Assembly: GCF_963576615.1 (NCBI RefSeq)
Contig: NC_088714.1
Coordinates: forward strand, 6,629,670-6,693,669
DNA: 64,000 nucleotides
Direction: 5' to 3'
Origin: Watersipora subatra
Taxonomy: Eukaryota > Bryozoa > Gymnolaemata > Cheilostomatida > Watersiporidae
This document shows, piece by piece, positions 45,201 through 54,240 of the stretch (its first letter is position 1; the number at the start of each line of letters is the position of its first letter). Under the pieces are notes generated by a model. That model had not been told where the DNA came from. It saw only the letters and a program-made list of their open reading frames with translations, and searched no databases. A program made the position numbers and the translations under genes.

Positions 45201-48200
45201 AGAAAAATTTCTTTACTTTCTATTGCTAATTGATTTATAGCTCCATGTCAATTTCCATGTAAGTTATAGCGGTTTAGGCGACCATGTCAGGTCTCCATTT
45301 TTCATTTGGGTCACACACTAAGAATTTCGAGTGGAACTCCCGTAATGCATCAGAGCTCATAACTCCACTTTTAAAGCTCTTCGACAACCGATTGATTTTG
45401 CAAATTGTTGTGAACCTGTGAATCCGTGCAAGTATGATTTATGCAACATTTTCAACTACTTTTGTCAACAAGAAAAATGCAATGGGAAATGTGAATATAA
45501 AAACTTCATTGCTTCAACAAATTGAGCCATTTGCTGGAATGCATTTGCAAGCTATCTGCATAAGAAAAATATCAACTTGTAGAAAAGATTCCCAGCTTTT
45601 TTATGCATGTTAATTTATGTAACTACCACAATTGTAATGTAAGTTATAGCAGTTTTGATACAGTCATGTCGAAGGCTCAAATCGCCTTAGTAACTTCCTC
45701 CATACGCTCGTACTTTCCCAGCCATAAGCGAGGCGTATTGAAAGGGTTAAAGATGGCTAGCAATTCTTCATTTGCTACCAAGGCATCATAAGTTTGCCGG
45801 GTGTCTGCAGTAAAGACTGGGCATGCCTCTAAGCGACCAGCGAACATCACTCCTCAGTCTTTGCACCATCAGCCAAAGCAATGAAGATGAAATTGCCATG
45901 GCTCCTACTCTGCCTGCTAACCAGAGATGGCCTAAGAAGATTGTCAGTTTTTGCTGACGCAGAAAAAATGATGACATAATAGCTGCACGAAAGGGCTGTA
46001 ATGACCACTGCAACATTTACCGGTTCACCCCAAAAACCACCATTCATGGAATACAGCATTTTGCCATTTCGTTTTCCCCTTTTTTGTGGCAACACATGTC
46101 ACTGGACTAGCTGCTACAACACCGGGAACACCATAAGACACATGACACCTAACCAGATCCTGATTTGGTAGACTGGCTAGAATAGATAGTTTTTGGTCAA
46201 CCAAGGTCTTCACCTGCAGCACATAATGGTGTCCTGCACTTTCACTTTGATTAAAACAAGCCAACTCTGGCAAAGATCACCTAAATAGATGACAAGCCTA
46301 AAAAGTGGCGTTCCTCAGCTACCACACTTCAGCCTAGCCCAAAAACTCTCTAGCATCTTAAACGCTAGCAGAGCGATGAGGTGTCACTCAGCTTCCAGGC
46401 CTTGGAGAACTCTAAAATGACATGCTGGGCAGTTTTGCAAAAGTGGAGATGTCTGAGTCAATGTGGCTGAGGCTATGTAAGGTATTGTTGTTAAAGGCTA
46501 AATCAAGTTCACTGAGTAAGTGCTGCTGGTTGATGAAATTAGCCATGGAGAGCACAGGACTCGGCAGCGCAGGGCCTGGGCTAGGCTTGCTCTACTACCT
46601 AAGTTTGAATTAGGGACCAGTGCTTCCGATGTAGAAGAGTGAGTGCTGGGAGCCATCTGGCCTTGTGTTCAAGCCAGCTTAGGACTTGATTCAGCGAAGC
46701 TACCAAAAAGAGAAGAACAAAGAGACCAACTTTGCACTCAATGGTAGAGGCAATGGCACAGCTTGCTCTGCCAGAGTGCTTATTGAAGAAGCACTGCAAG
46801 CAAGAAGCAGAGCTCATACGTTATCTCTATATGTGGGGTTTCTTTTACATGCATAATGCTGTCATAAAAATACATAAATATATGCATATTTCACTACTAT
46901 TGTGCAGTTTATCTGATATTGATGATTGACTGCCAAGGCATCTGTCAGATTTTCCTTATGGTGTTTTAGTCAATGAATTAGGTACTTGCATTTTATACTT
47001 TTACAGGGAATTAATTACTACCCACCTTAGAACCAAGGCTGAATCATCTAATTTGACTGGGTAAATCTTAACAGCGACTGAATGAGGCTGCCTTTCATCG
47101 GCGGGTAATATCTCTATCTGACGGCTGATCGACACTTTAAATAAATTGAAGCAGTGTATATAAAATCGACGTGGAACCAATGCAAGAATTTTTAGTAGAT
47201 AAATAGGACATGACAAGTTACATTTTAGCACCAGCCAATGTGATTGCAAATTTGCTCTACAAAACATTTCTGTAAAATCAGGAATAAATAGTTGATCCTA
47301 TTTGAGAAGTAGCATTAAAATAACATATAATGAGAGCAATTGTTACTGCTAAAAATAACGAATAAAGTTACTGCAACTGAAAAATTAAAAAAAATTTCAA
47401 TTGAGTTAGTGGCAAACTGTACCAGCTTATAGTTGTGGTATTTTATGATTATAGTTATGGTAGTTGATGGTTATAGTTATGGTAGTTTATGGTTATAGTT
47501 ATGGTTGTTTATGGTTATAGTTATGGTAGTTCATGGTTATAGTTGTGGTAGTTTATGGTTATAGTTATGATAGTTTATGGTTATAGTTATGGTAGTTTAT
47601 GGTTATAGTTATGGTAGTTTGTGGTTATAGTTATGGTAGTTTATGGTTATAGTTATCGTAGTTTATGGTTATAGTTGTGGTAGTTTATGGTTATAAGTAT
47701 GGTAGTTTATGGTTATAGTTATGGTAGTTTATGGTTATAGTTATGATAGTTTATGGTTATAGTTATGGTAGTTTATAGTTATAGTTGTGGTAGTTTATGG
47801 TTATAGTTATAGTAGTTTATGGTTACAGTTACGGTAGTTTATGATTATAGTTATGGTAGTTTATGGTTATAGTTATGGTAGTTTATGGTTATGGTTATCC
47901 CACGACCAAACGAGCGGAGCGAAGTGTGGGAGTTTTTATGATAAATGCATGTGCACACAACTTACGAAAATTATTCATCAACAATGAGACGAACCCTCGT
48001 CAAGAAATTTCATCAACAAATTTAAGCATCGTTATGTATAAAGTCGTTAAAGTATAATAACGATACAAAACACATTTAAACCTATTTAAATATGTTACCA
48101 AGTCTTTGTAAACCGTCGGTATTATCTTAAAACTTACCCATCTGATCGGATTATACACAAATAGACAAATTAATTTCAACGAAAATCGCCACAAAACACT

Positions 48201-51200
48201 TGAAAAGCTTGGTTTAATAAAAGTTAAGACCGAAAATTGAAACGCTGAGAGACAGATAATAGAGCGATGAAGTCTTGCGCATTTCACGAAAAAATAACGT
48301 GCACTTTTCACCAGTCTATAGCATTGTCGAATTGCCGAAGGATTCGGCAATTAACATAGGAGTACAGAAATCGTTTCATTTTTGCCGATTTCAATCTTTT
48401 CATTTTCATTTGCCGACACATTTGAATACTTTCCCATTCTAACTGATGTCCAACGCAGTATAAGTAAAGCAAATGACGATGATATTTTTTAACGTTTCTT
48501 ATGAGATTATTACAATAATTAATTATAAGTTTGGATGACTACAGAACAATGACTACGTAGTACAGACTTTCTAAAAATCTAACGCAGTGTAAGTAAAGGC
48601 ATGACGATGATATTTTTTAACGTTTCTAATGAGATTATTGCAATAATTAATTATAAGTTTTGATGACTACAGGACAATGACTACGTAGTACAGATTTTCT
48701 AAAAATCTATATAAATATCACAACTTTGTCATATTGTTAGCTATGCCGTTTTGAAATGTAAACAAAATTGTGCATTGGTTTTTTATTATTACTATATAAA
48801 TAATATTGGTTATTCTAATAATATCAGTGCATTTTCCTTCTAATATTGGCCAATATTGCATTTCTTTTTTTGCAGGAGGAGAGATATAAACATATAATCT
48901 TTTCCTTTCATTATTGCTATTTGTTGTATATAATAACACCCAGTACATTACAGCTACCATTGCAGTTATCCTATTTGACTGCTAATATTGCATTTCTCAA
49001 CCATCAGTACCCTTTCTTTTTTCCAATATCACTTTGGTCGTTGGCTGTATGACAGTGGAATTTCTAGTGGTAGTTTATGGTTATTTCTATGGTAGTTTAT
49101 GGTTTTAGTTATGGTAGTTTATGGTTATATTTATAGTAGTTTATGGTTATAGTTGTGGTAGTTTATGGTTATAGTTATAGTAGTTTATGGTTATAGTTAT
49201 GGTAGTTTATGGTTATAGTTACGGTAGTTTATGGTTATAGTTATGATAGTTTATGGTTATAGTTATGGTAGTTTATGGTTATAGTTATGGTAGTTTATAG
49301 TTATAGTTATGATAGTTTATGGTTATAGTTATATTGGTTTATGATTGTAGTAATGATAACATAGTTATGGTAGTAACTATGGTAGTTTTGATCAACTGCT
49401 GATTTACCTGCACATCCTGTAAAGGCTGAAGCTTGAACAGATTCATCTCCATACTGTTTAGGATCATTGATAGCTCTGACTGTACAGTTCACATTAGTAT
49501 ATGCCATTTTATTGCATACAGTAGCTTTTAATATGTTTACCTCATATATATTTTCCCAGTTTGCATCATCACACTTGTACTGTAACAATAGTAAATTACA
49601 CATTGTTACCAAGTGTATGAAAACTCTTAAAAAATATGCACACACTCAAATCTGTGAGAACAATCATTAGGCATTGTTGAGAAGAGCCAAAAAAGTTTAT
49701 GAATTTTTTTCTCCTTTCATGCCTTTTTCTTCTTGTAATCTACTAAGTTGAAAATACTTATATTTTTGAAGAAATTGTTTGTGGCAAGTACTTTTATCTA
49801 CAGATTTTGCTTGAATAACATGTCTCCATAATACTTGTTATATGCTATTATATAACAACCGTTATATAATAGTAAGAGCTGTATTCACCATCTCTCTGTC
49901 TGAAGGCATTTTTACAGTGTTAGGAAACAATATTGTACTGCAAGGAATTTGAACCCAGATATTCAGGTTTAAGACCAAATGTGCCAAATCCTGCATTACT
50001 CGACTCTCTTCCAACATTTAAGAATAATTCTGCACATAATTATTACACATGACAATTTCTTACGACCCGTGTAATTGCCAGCATATTATAAAGGAAGTAG
50101 ACTATATTATACCTGGTACTTGGCAATCTTTCCATTACTATATTGTGGCTTCTGCCAGCTGAGACTGACACAACTACTGTTAGCTGTCTGCATCGTTAGG
50201 TTGAAAGGAGGTCCTGGTGCTAATAAAAACAAAAAATATTTTGAAAATCAAAGGTTTTATATTTATGGATACTACAGTTGAATTTAGAAAAATTAATAAA
50301 ATTTCTATTAAGGAGTAGATAAAATAAAACTGGTTCTACAGAGAAAAAATAGAACATTTCTTGTGAGAGAAAATAACCAATCAGTTCAATAAATATACAC
50401 TAGTAATTTAAATGCAAATAAATTTCCATTCATTCTGACCTGCTGAAGGAGCTTGTAATCTTATGATAGTAACATCAGAAGTCAGGTTGTCTACATTCTG
50501 CGTTTTGACCTCAAAACTTGAGTTTTTTCCAGCATCTACTTGAATAACAACTTCAGTATCCGTGGTAAACATCTCTGGTCCATTGTTCAAATTGTAGATA
50601 TATGGTTGAGTAGAGTGTAGGTAATCACAGTTGATATCTGACTTCTAAAATGCATATATGCAAGAAAAATAAGCTTTTGAAAAAATTCAAAATAATTATT
50701 TTCATTTATATGATCAAGTGCTTTATATTTATAATAGTATAGTAAAGTACTTGTATAGTAATATATATTTCAAATATTTACATGCACAAAGTGTAAATGA
50801 TTTTACCTCCCAATCGATGGTGTACTCATACACTCTTTTTCCATTTTCTTTCTGTAGAGGTTCTGAGGTAATTTTATAGGTTAAAGGTTCAACTTTACCA
50901 GGAGCTAAAACGTATAACACTTTTATTAAATGTTATATATTAATAAATTTAACAGTTTTTATGTTGGTACATTAAACTTAACTTGATTCAAGAAAAGAAC
51001 TGTTCAATATCTTGACTCATTGACACACACAGATGTAAAACCATGACAGCTTTAAAATAGATTTAAAATATATTTTCCTCCCTTTTTTAGTTTGAGCAGC
51101 GAAAGTTCTCAACTCTTCTCACCTGTGCATACTCTCCCTTTTTTAAATGTTCCATATGTGACTGGTCCTGGGCATACTCCTTCATCTGTCCAACAAGATA

Positions 51201-51652
51201 TCTCAAACCTGCCTGATGTCCTCGCAATATTTTTTTTTGGCCAGCTGAAACTAACTGATGTACTATTTTCTTTTATTGGACCACTTGAGTTATGGCCATT
51301 GACACTCAGAGTGTATCTAAAAATAGCACTTACAATACTTAAGATATGAACTTCAGCTATGGTACAGTGTTTAATGTTTGTTTTTGACCAAAAAACGCTA
51401 AGAATAATTATCTATGAAACAGAAAACCATCAAAAATCAATAATTTTAAAGCTATTGACAATCAAAAAAATTGAAAATGAAGTTTGATTTAATAAATGAT
51501 ACCTTACCTCAAACTTTGGAAAGAACTTGGTAGAGTATTGTAGATCCATAGTTTTTCTTTTACAATGTTCGTCCATTTAGATACAGTGATGAACACATCT
51601 CTGTATCCTGATTGGTCTATCTTAACACCTTCTTGCTTCACTAGTGGTTGAT
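35960..51652 (-). CDS. FN3/sushi transmembrane receptor, 5' incomplete (11 exons, at least 594 aa)
   Basis: The - strand exons are 51652-51508, 51316-51123, 50904-50807, 50644-50440, 50219-50113, 49579-49408, 47134-47026, 39366-39141, 38818-38800, 37032-36826 and 36261-35960. All join in phase, and the total of 1784 bases plus one from a missing upstream exon is a whole number of codons. They encode fibronectin III-like modules, a membrane-proximal module like that of receptor tyrosine phosphatases, a sushi (CCP) domain, one transmembrane helix and a tail of about 65 residues with YMQM, NYAKL, QYTNV and EYETV. YxxM binds PI3-kinase p85 SH2 domains and YxNx binds Grb2, so phosphotyrosine signalling is likely. 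No kinase or phosphatase domain is present. The signal-peptide exon was not found. The 19-base exon is the weakest part; without it the phases on either side do not match. Confidence 0.65.
36426..36500. repeat. (TA)-rich microsatellite
   Basis: Interrupted TA runs (ATATATAT with TG/CA breaks) in the intron between the sushi and transmembrane exons. Confidence 0.85.
36826..37032 (-). CDS. FN3 receptor: sushi (CCP) domain exon
   Basis: Acceptor TTTATTAG, donor G|GTTTGT. Four cysteines and a Trp are in sushi order (YCQPARAIENS, VGETIVYACIDGYFKSGG, AVLTCS, TTWTRSSIACT). One domain per phase 1-1 exon is the usual arrangement. Confidence 0.8.
37033..38799. other. Intron of the FN3/sushi receptor
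   Basis: AT-rich with no supported feature. The frames at 37452-37724 (+) and 38110-38331 (-) have no domain or splice support. Confidence 0.4.
38800..38818 (-). CDS. FN3 receptor: tentative 19-base micro-exon
   Basis: TAATTCTAG|19 bases|GTAAGT encodes NTLELS plus one base. It converts phase 0 (previous exon) to phase 1 (sushi exon), which is what the join requires. Found by splice logic only. Confidence 0.35.
39141..39366 (-). CDS. FN3 receptor: RPTP-like membrane-proximal module
   Basis: Acceptor TCATTGCAG, donor AAG|GTGAAT. Reads SYFVLLPKEAHDNEA and then FYIGDGAQYGGFTNSPIEPG. Y-F-V-..-P, GDG-x-YGGFTN and L/I-x-PG are hallmarks of the membrane-proximal module of receptor tyrosine phosphatases and related receptors. 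Confidence 0.75.
39880..42434. other. Intron DNA with transposon-like, unassigned content
   Basis: Less AT-rich than its surroundings, with several broken medium-length frames (for example 40287-40529 on - and 41731-42030 on +). The base composition and decay suggest an old retroelement body, perhaps part of the same unit as the RNase H remnant at 42435. No domain is recognisable in the 99-codon frame at 41731. Confidence 0.35.
42435..42625 (+). pseudogene. Gypsy-type RNase H fossil
   Basis: The + frame reads KKLLKYLCSVQFTIQTDYQPLV. The F-T-x-Q-TD-x-x-PLV core matches the RNase H of Gypsy-type LTR retrotransposons, where a TDH-x-PL motif is usual. About 20 bp later a second frame gives VRRRAMNF*NFGYKVEA, similar to the next block of that family. 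Stops and a frameshift show it is dead. No LTRs were found. Confidence 0.4.
43458..44217 (+). pseudogene. piggyBac-like transposase pseudogene
   Basis: An acidic leader (43458-43655: SELDCESETETPSDETGNND) is followed, after a gap, by SLFKLENVFAMIWDCLYSFL, then MPGKLIFIDESLLAWKE, a TGA at 44098, then LSFKRYIPFHPSRFGIKFLL and GYVRKLSVYTGDE with a TAA. PG-x-L-x-IDES, SFK-x-YIP, R-x-GIK and YTG are landmarks of the piggyBac DDE transposase. Most of the catalytic domain's N-terminal part is missing and it has stops, so it is inactive. It lies in an intron of the FN3 receptor, opposite strand. Confidence 0.75.
44680..45700 (+). repeat. Degenerate tandem repeat, about 380-bp period, 3 copies
   Basis: The shared block (TTATAGCTCCATGTCAATTT-like, then AAGTTATAGC) recurs at about 44877, 45262 and 45642, spaced 385 and 380 bp apart. 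Similarity reaches upstream to GTAGAAAA-like and AATGCAT/TTTGCAA segments. Copies are strongly diverged. Confidence 0.65.
45701..47025. other. Intron DNA, no feature assigned
   Basis: Overlapping frames on both strands (45786-46273 -, 46422-46929 +) are open for 60-82 codons but show no recognisable domain. They are probably remains of a mobile element. Confidence 0.35.
47026..47134 (-). CDS. FN3 receptor: linking exon between FN3 and juxtamembrane module
   Basis: Acceptor TTTATTTAAAG, donor AG|GTGGGT (phase 2). Encodes VSISRQIEILPADERQPHSV and on to LDDSALVL. It is the only segment in the 39.4-49.4 kb interval that fits phase 1 to phase 2 and joins both neighbours in sense. Confidence 0.6.
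47428..47897 (+). repeat. 22-bp minisatellite, left part (about 21 copies)
   Basis: The unit is GGTAGTTTATGGTTATAGTTAT with scattered substitutions. It is split by the Helitron-like element at 47898 and resumes at 49068. Confidence 0.95.
47898..49067 (+). mobile_element. Helitron-like element, family 1 copy C, inside a minisatellite
   Basis: TCCCACGACCAAACGAGCGG starts immediately after an A, and GGCTGTATGACAGTGG then AATTTCTAG ends immediately before a T. The minisatellite on the two sides joins without gain or loss into one 22-bp unit, so the insertion was between A and T with no target duplication, the Helitron rule. Internally a segment of about 129 bp (48452-48580) is duplicated in tandem (48581-48708). 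No coding capacity. It lies in an intron of the FN3 receptor. Confidence 0.75.
48452..48708 (+). repeat. Two-copy direct repeat (129 and 128 bp) inside Helitron copy C
   Basis: Both copies run from AACGCAGT to CTAAAAATCT with a few differences (for example ACAGACTTT against ACAGATTTT). It is specific to this copy; copies A and B have a single version. Confidence 0.8.
49068..49390 (+). repeat. 22-bp minisatellite, right part (about 13 copies)
   Basis: Same unit as 47428-47897. It becomes degenerate after 49340 and stops about 15 bp from the 5' splice site of the FN3 exon that ends at 49408. Confidence 0.9.
49408..49579 (-). CDS. FN3 receptor: second half of the best-formed FN3 module
   Basis: Acceptor TTGTTACAG, donor G|GTAAAT. 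Reads YKCDDANWENIYEVNI and then YTNVNCTVRAINDPKQYGDE; the Y-x-NCTVRAIN strand F and following loop are typical. A 22-bp minisatellite begins about 15-20 bp past its donor. Confidence 0.75.
49920..49995 (-). repeat. tRNA-like SINE fragment
   Basis: On the - strand, GAGTAATGCAGGATTTGGC and then ATCTGGGTTCAAATTCCTTG match A and B boxes well. It lies in an intron of the FN3 receptor. Confidence 0.5.
50113..50219 (-). CDS. FN3 receptor: first half of the best-formed FN3 module
   Basis: Acceptor TTTATTAG, donor CAG|GTATAA. Reads PGPPFNLTMQTANSSCVSLS and then WQKPQYSNGKIAKYQ; P-x-NLT and VSLSW are standard FN3 landmarks. Confidence 0.75.
50440..50644 (-). CDS. FN3 receptor: second half of an FN3 module
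   Basis: Acceptor GCATTTTAG, donor G|GTCAGA. Reads KSDINCDYLHSTQPYIYNLN and on to SDVTIIRLQAPSA, completing the module begun in the previous exon. Confidence 0.65.
50807..50904 (-). CDS. FN3 receptor: first half of an FN3 module
   Basis: Acceptor CGTTTTAG, donor GAG|GTAAAA (phase 0). Encodes PGKVEPLTYKITSEP and then YEYTIDWE, like strands A-C of FN3. Confidence 0.65.
51123..51316 (-). CDS. FN3 receptor: extracellular exon
   Basis: It starts YTLSVNGHNSSGPIKENSTS, the end of one module (YTLSVNGHNSSG is FN3-like), followed by VSFSWPKKN and Cys-containing residues (ISCWTDEGVCPGP). Ends G|GTGAGA. Confidence 0.65.
51508..51652 (-). CDS. FN3 receptor: first exon detected
   Basis: Acceptor ACTTTCAG, donor AG|GTAAGG. 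Reads QPLVKQEGVKIDQSGYRDVF and on to WIYNTLPSSFQSLR, part of a beta-sandwich-like module. It needs a phase-1 exon before it. Confidence 0.6.
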
Positions 51653-52854
51653 CTGAAAGTAGATCAGAGAGTAGCGACAGACTTTACAATTAAGCGCTGA
51701 GTACCAGACAAAACTTGTCTGGCACTCCATCCATATGACAACATGGCGGAATGATTAAAGAACTTCAGACTAAAAAAATGGCATGACAGTAGTGAAATAA
51801 AATGCAGGCCTTATATAAACAAACTAATTTAATTGAATTATCTCAGCTGGTCAGTAGATAAGATAACAAGAAAAATATTTTTGGGTCATATTTGGGTGCA
51901 GTAGTCAAGTATATTTAAGGTTTTGGCAGTAGTGTTCTTATATGGTGTTGTATGCGACTCTATTAATAACAAATTAAAAAAAATTTGCATAATAAATATG
52001 CCTGCAACTCTATTATCAGTACAGCACAATACCAAGTTTATTTAACTTTTTTCATATTGCACGATAAACTTTGCGTTTAAGAATACCTAATAAAATTATA
52101 CTTTGAGCCCATGTACAACATGAGTTAATAATATAGTCCATGTTAGGTCGAACATAATTTGACACCAAACTTTGTAGAAAAGTTATTTTTGCTTCCGGGA
52201 ATACTTCTTTAATAATTGATTGCTATAAATTTTATTGGTACACAGAAACTGTCAGTCTAATTAGATAGTTGCTATTTTATCGCAATTAAACTAGGACATT
52301 TTTATATATAAATCTCAAAGTTTGTGTGTCTGTGTGTACTTCAGTTTGTCCAGCTATGACTATTAAAATCTTGGACTTGAAAGCTCGCTGTTTTCTGAAG
52401 TGGAACTCACGGAGATTGCAACCATAAGTTTCAAACCACACATTTAACCGCTGAAGTATGCAGTCCCTAGCATTCTTTCGCTGTTATTGGATACCGTATA
52501 CCGCATGGACATGCCAAATGCGCACTTTTGATTATTAACTAATATTACATTTTGCATTTGTTATTTTTTGAATGGTTTAAAAACTAATTTTTTGCTACCA
52601 TGATCTACTTTTTTAATTTGTAATTTTTAAATCTCCCGTTTCAATTTCAAATGGGGGTTTGACTGCAATTTTTTGGTTTTTTGTAAGGTTCGATTGCTAA
52701 ATCAGTAAAAGCTAATACTCTCCATGCGGACAATTGTATTATCTTGAGTAGGAATAGCTTCTACATTTTCTCTTTTTTTGGTCAGACAAAACACTAAACA
52801 AAGACACTTGAATACATAATTTTTTACATTTGTAACAGTAAATAGCTTTTGCTG

Positions 52855-53075
52855 GAACACACACAGATGCACGCACATGCGCACACGCGCGCCTTGCACG
52901 CACGCACACACACCCGCACATGTACACACACGCACAAGCACGTGCACGCTTGCACATGCACGCAGAAGCATGCACTCACATGCACGTACATACACAAGCA
53001 CGCAGACACACGCACATGCTTGCAAATGCATATGTACACATGCATGCGTGTGTGTATGCCTGCACACACACACAA
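52855..53075. repeat. CA/CG-rich alternating purine-pyrimidine tract
   Basis: About 220 bp of ACAC, GCAC and CGCG steps (for example CACACGCGCGCC). Alternating purine-pyrimidine DNA can adopt Z form. Long open frames on both strands here are artefacts of the repeat. Confidence 0.9.
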
Positions 53076-53345
53076 AATTCAGAATTTTTATTTTGTTTTC
53101 TCAGTTCGTATTAATTATATTGTTACCAAACCATATTTTATTGTAATCTTTGCAAAACAGACTTAATTTAGCTATTACTTGCTAATTATTTTACATTTAG
53201 ATTTAAACACTTTTATAGTGGTGCTATCTTGTTTCTTAATTTATTGGACCTGCACAAAGCACTTTTCTCATGATATGTAGTTTGAAAGTTAGAATAGTAA
53301 CTTTAGTTATATGTTATATAAAAATAAGTTTTCTGTCCAAAGACT
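53075..53345 (-). repeat. Family 2 Helitron-like internal fragment
   Basis: It shares TTTTGTTTTCTCAGTTCGTA, TTTATTGTAATC and GCTATTACTTGCTAA blocks in order with 24375-24640, so it is a partial copy of the same family in the same orientation. Confidence 0.6.
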
Positions 53346-53998
53346 TTCATTACTCTTGCAACGCTTGGCATTCACCTCAGTTTTCTACATGGTAAGTCAA
53401 TGTAAAAATGGTTAGACTGAAAAAATTTATTGTGCCAAATTTGAGATTTTTGAAGACCCTTCACAGCCTTTGCTCCCAATATTTCAGTAACCAAAAACAT
53501 AACTCACCGCAGGACCGAACAAAAACCATTTCTACAAATTTGCCTGTTAAATTAGTTCATCACATTTTCTTCATACCTGATAAAAACTATTACACAGATA
53601 ATAAAAATATAGTGATACTATAATACTCTGTTGTGCTGACTATGTTGTTAGGCTACAAATGTAAAATTTAGGAAAAGAACCTTAGGCCGTTTTGAAAATC
53701 TTCATAAATACACGCTTAAAGCTGACACAGGTTGATCGATAGGCATATCTTTCAAAAGCGTTAATAACATGGATTAAAGCGCTTTTACGAAATTATAAAG
53801 TAATTTATTTGTAAAATGTTTAGGCAGTAAACTATAACAGAACTTGTATAGCTATTGTGACACCTGAAGAACAGGTTAACAATTACAATGTATGTCGAAC
53901 AATTTTAAAAATTATTAGCCAAAGCAAAGGAAAATTCTTACAGATTGCTAACGCAATAGAAATAAAATGACCCAACAGAAAATCGTTTAAAGAAAGTA

Positions 53999-54240
53999 TT
54001 AGACTGACTCGCTGTATCCATAGACTTGAACCTCTCTGAGTGCAACTCCATGGTTGTCTCCTACTGAAATAGCAAACTGTCTAGTGTAAGGAGTTCTACC
54101 ATCCTGACATGTAACAGTGAAATTAGTTCCTAGCGGGTCCTCCAAGTACATGCATGCTTTCCACCCATCTGTATTGTTTCTTGGATTTTGACTAGACTCT
54201 TTGTTATTGGTGAGATATGTTACTTTTTTTATTCTGTTAG
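53999..54240 (-). CDS. Lectin exon 5: FTP domain 2, second half and stop
   Basis: Acceptor TATTATTTCAG. Reads ANRIKKVTYLTNN, GWKACMYLEDP, NFTVTCQDGRTPYTRQFAIS and GVALREVQVYGYSESV, then TAA. No usable phase-1 donor precedes the stop, so the gene should end here. Confidence 0.8.

Larger units (their letters stand above)
51653..53998. other. Gap between FN3 receptor and lectin gene; mosaic repeats
   Basis: No signal-peptide exon for the FN3 receptor was found. 52300-52470 (+) begins TATATAAATCTCAAAGTTTG and resembles the 5' end of the family 2 element at 59490 (-). 52860-53075 is a CA-type repeat. 53075-53345 matches 24375-24640 of copy D. Confidence 0.45.

Noticed and set aside
46025..46273. 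82-codon - strand frame
   Set aside because: Overlaps other frames on both strands and has no recognisable motif; likely transposon debris.
47428..49390. CRISPR-like or coding 22-bp repeat
   Set aside because: Pure tandem repeat without spacers; 22 is not a multiple of three and stops occur in frame.
52702..53166. Long overlapping frames on both strands, Cys/His/Thr rich
   Set aside because: Produced by the CA/CG dinucleotide tract, which lacks stops in several frames.
51652..53999. Simple readthrough of the lectin gene into the FN3 receptor
   Set aside because: Lectin exon 5 ends in a stop with no phase-1 donor before it, so a direct join is not supported; only exon skipping could link them.
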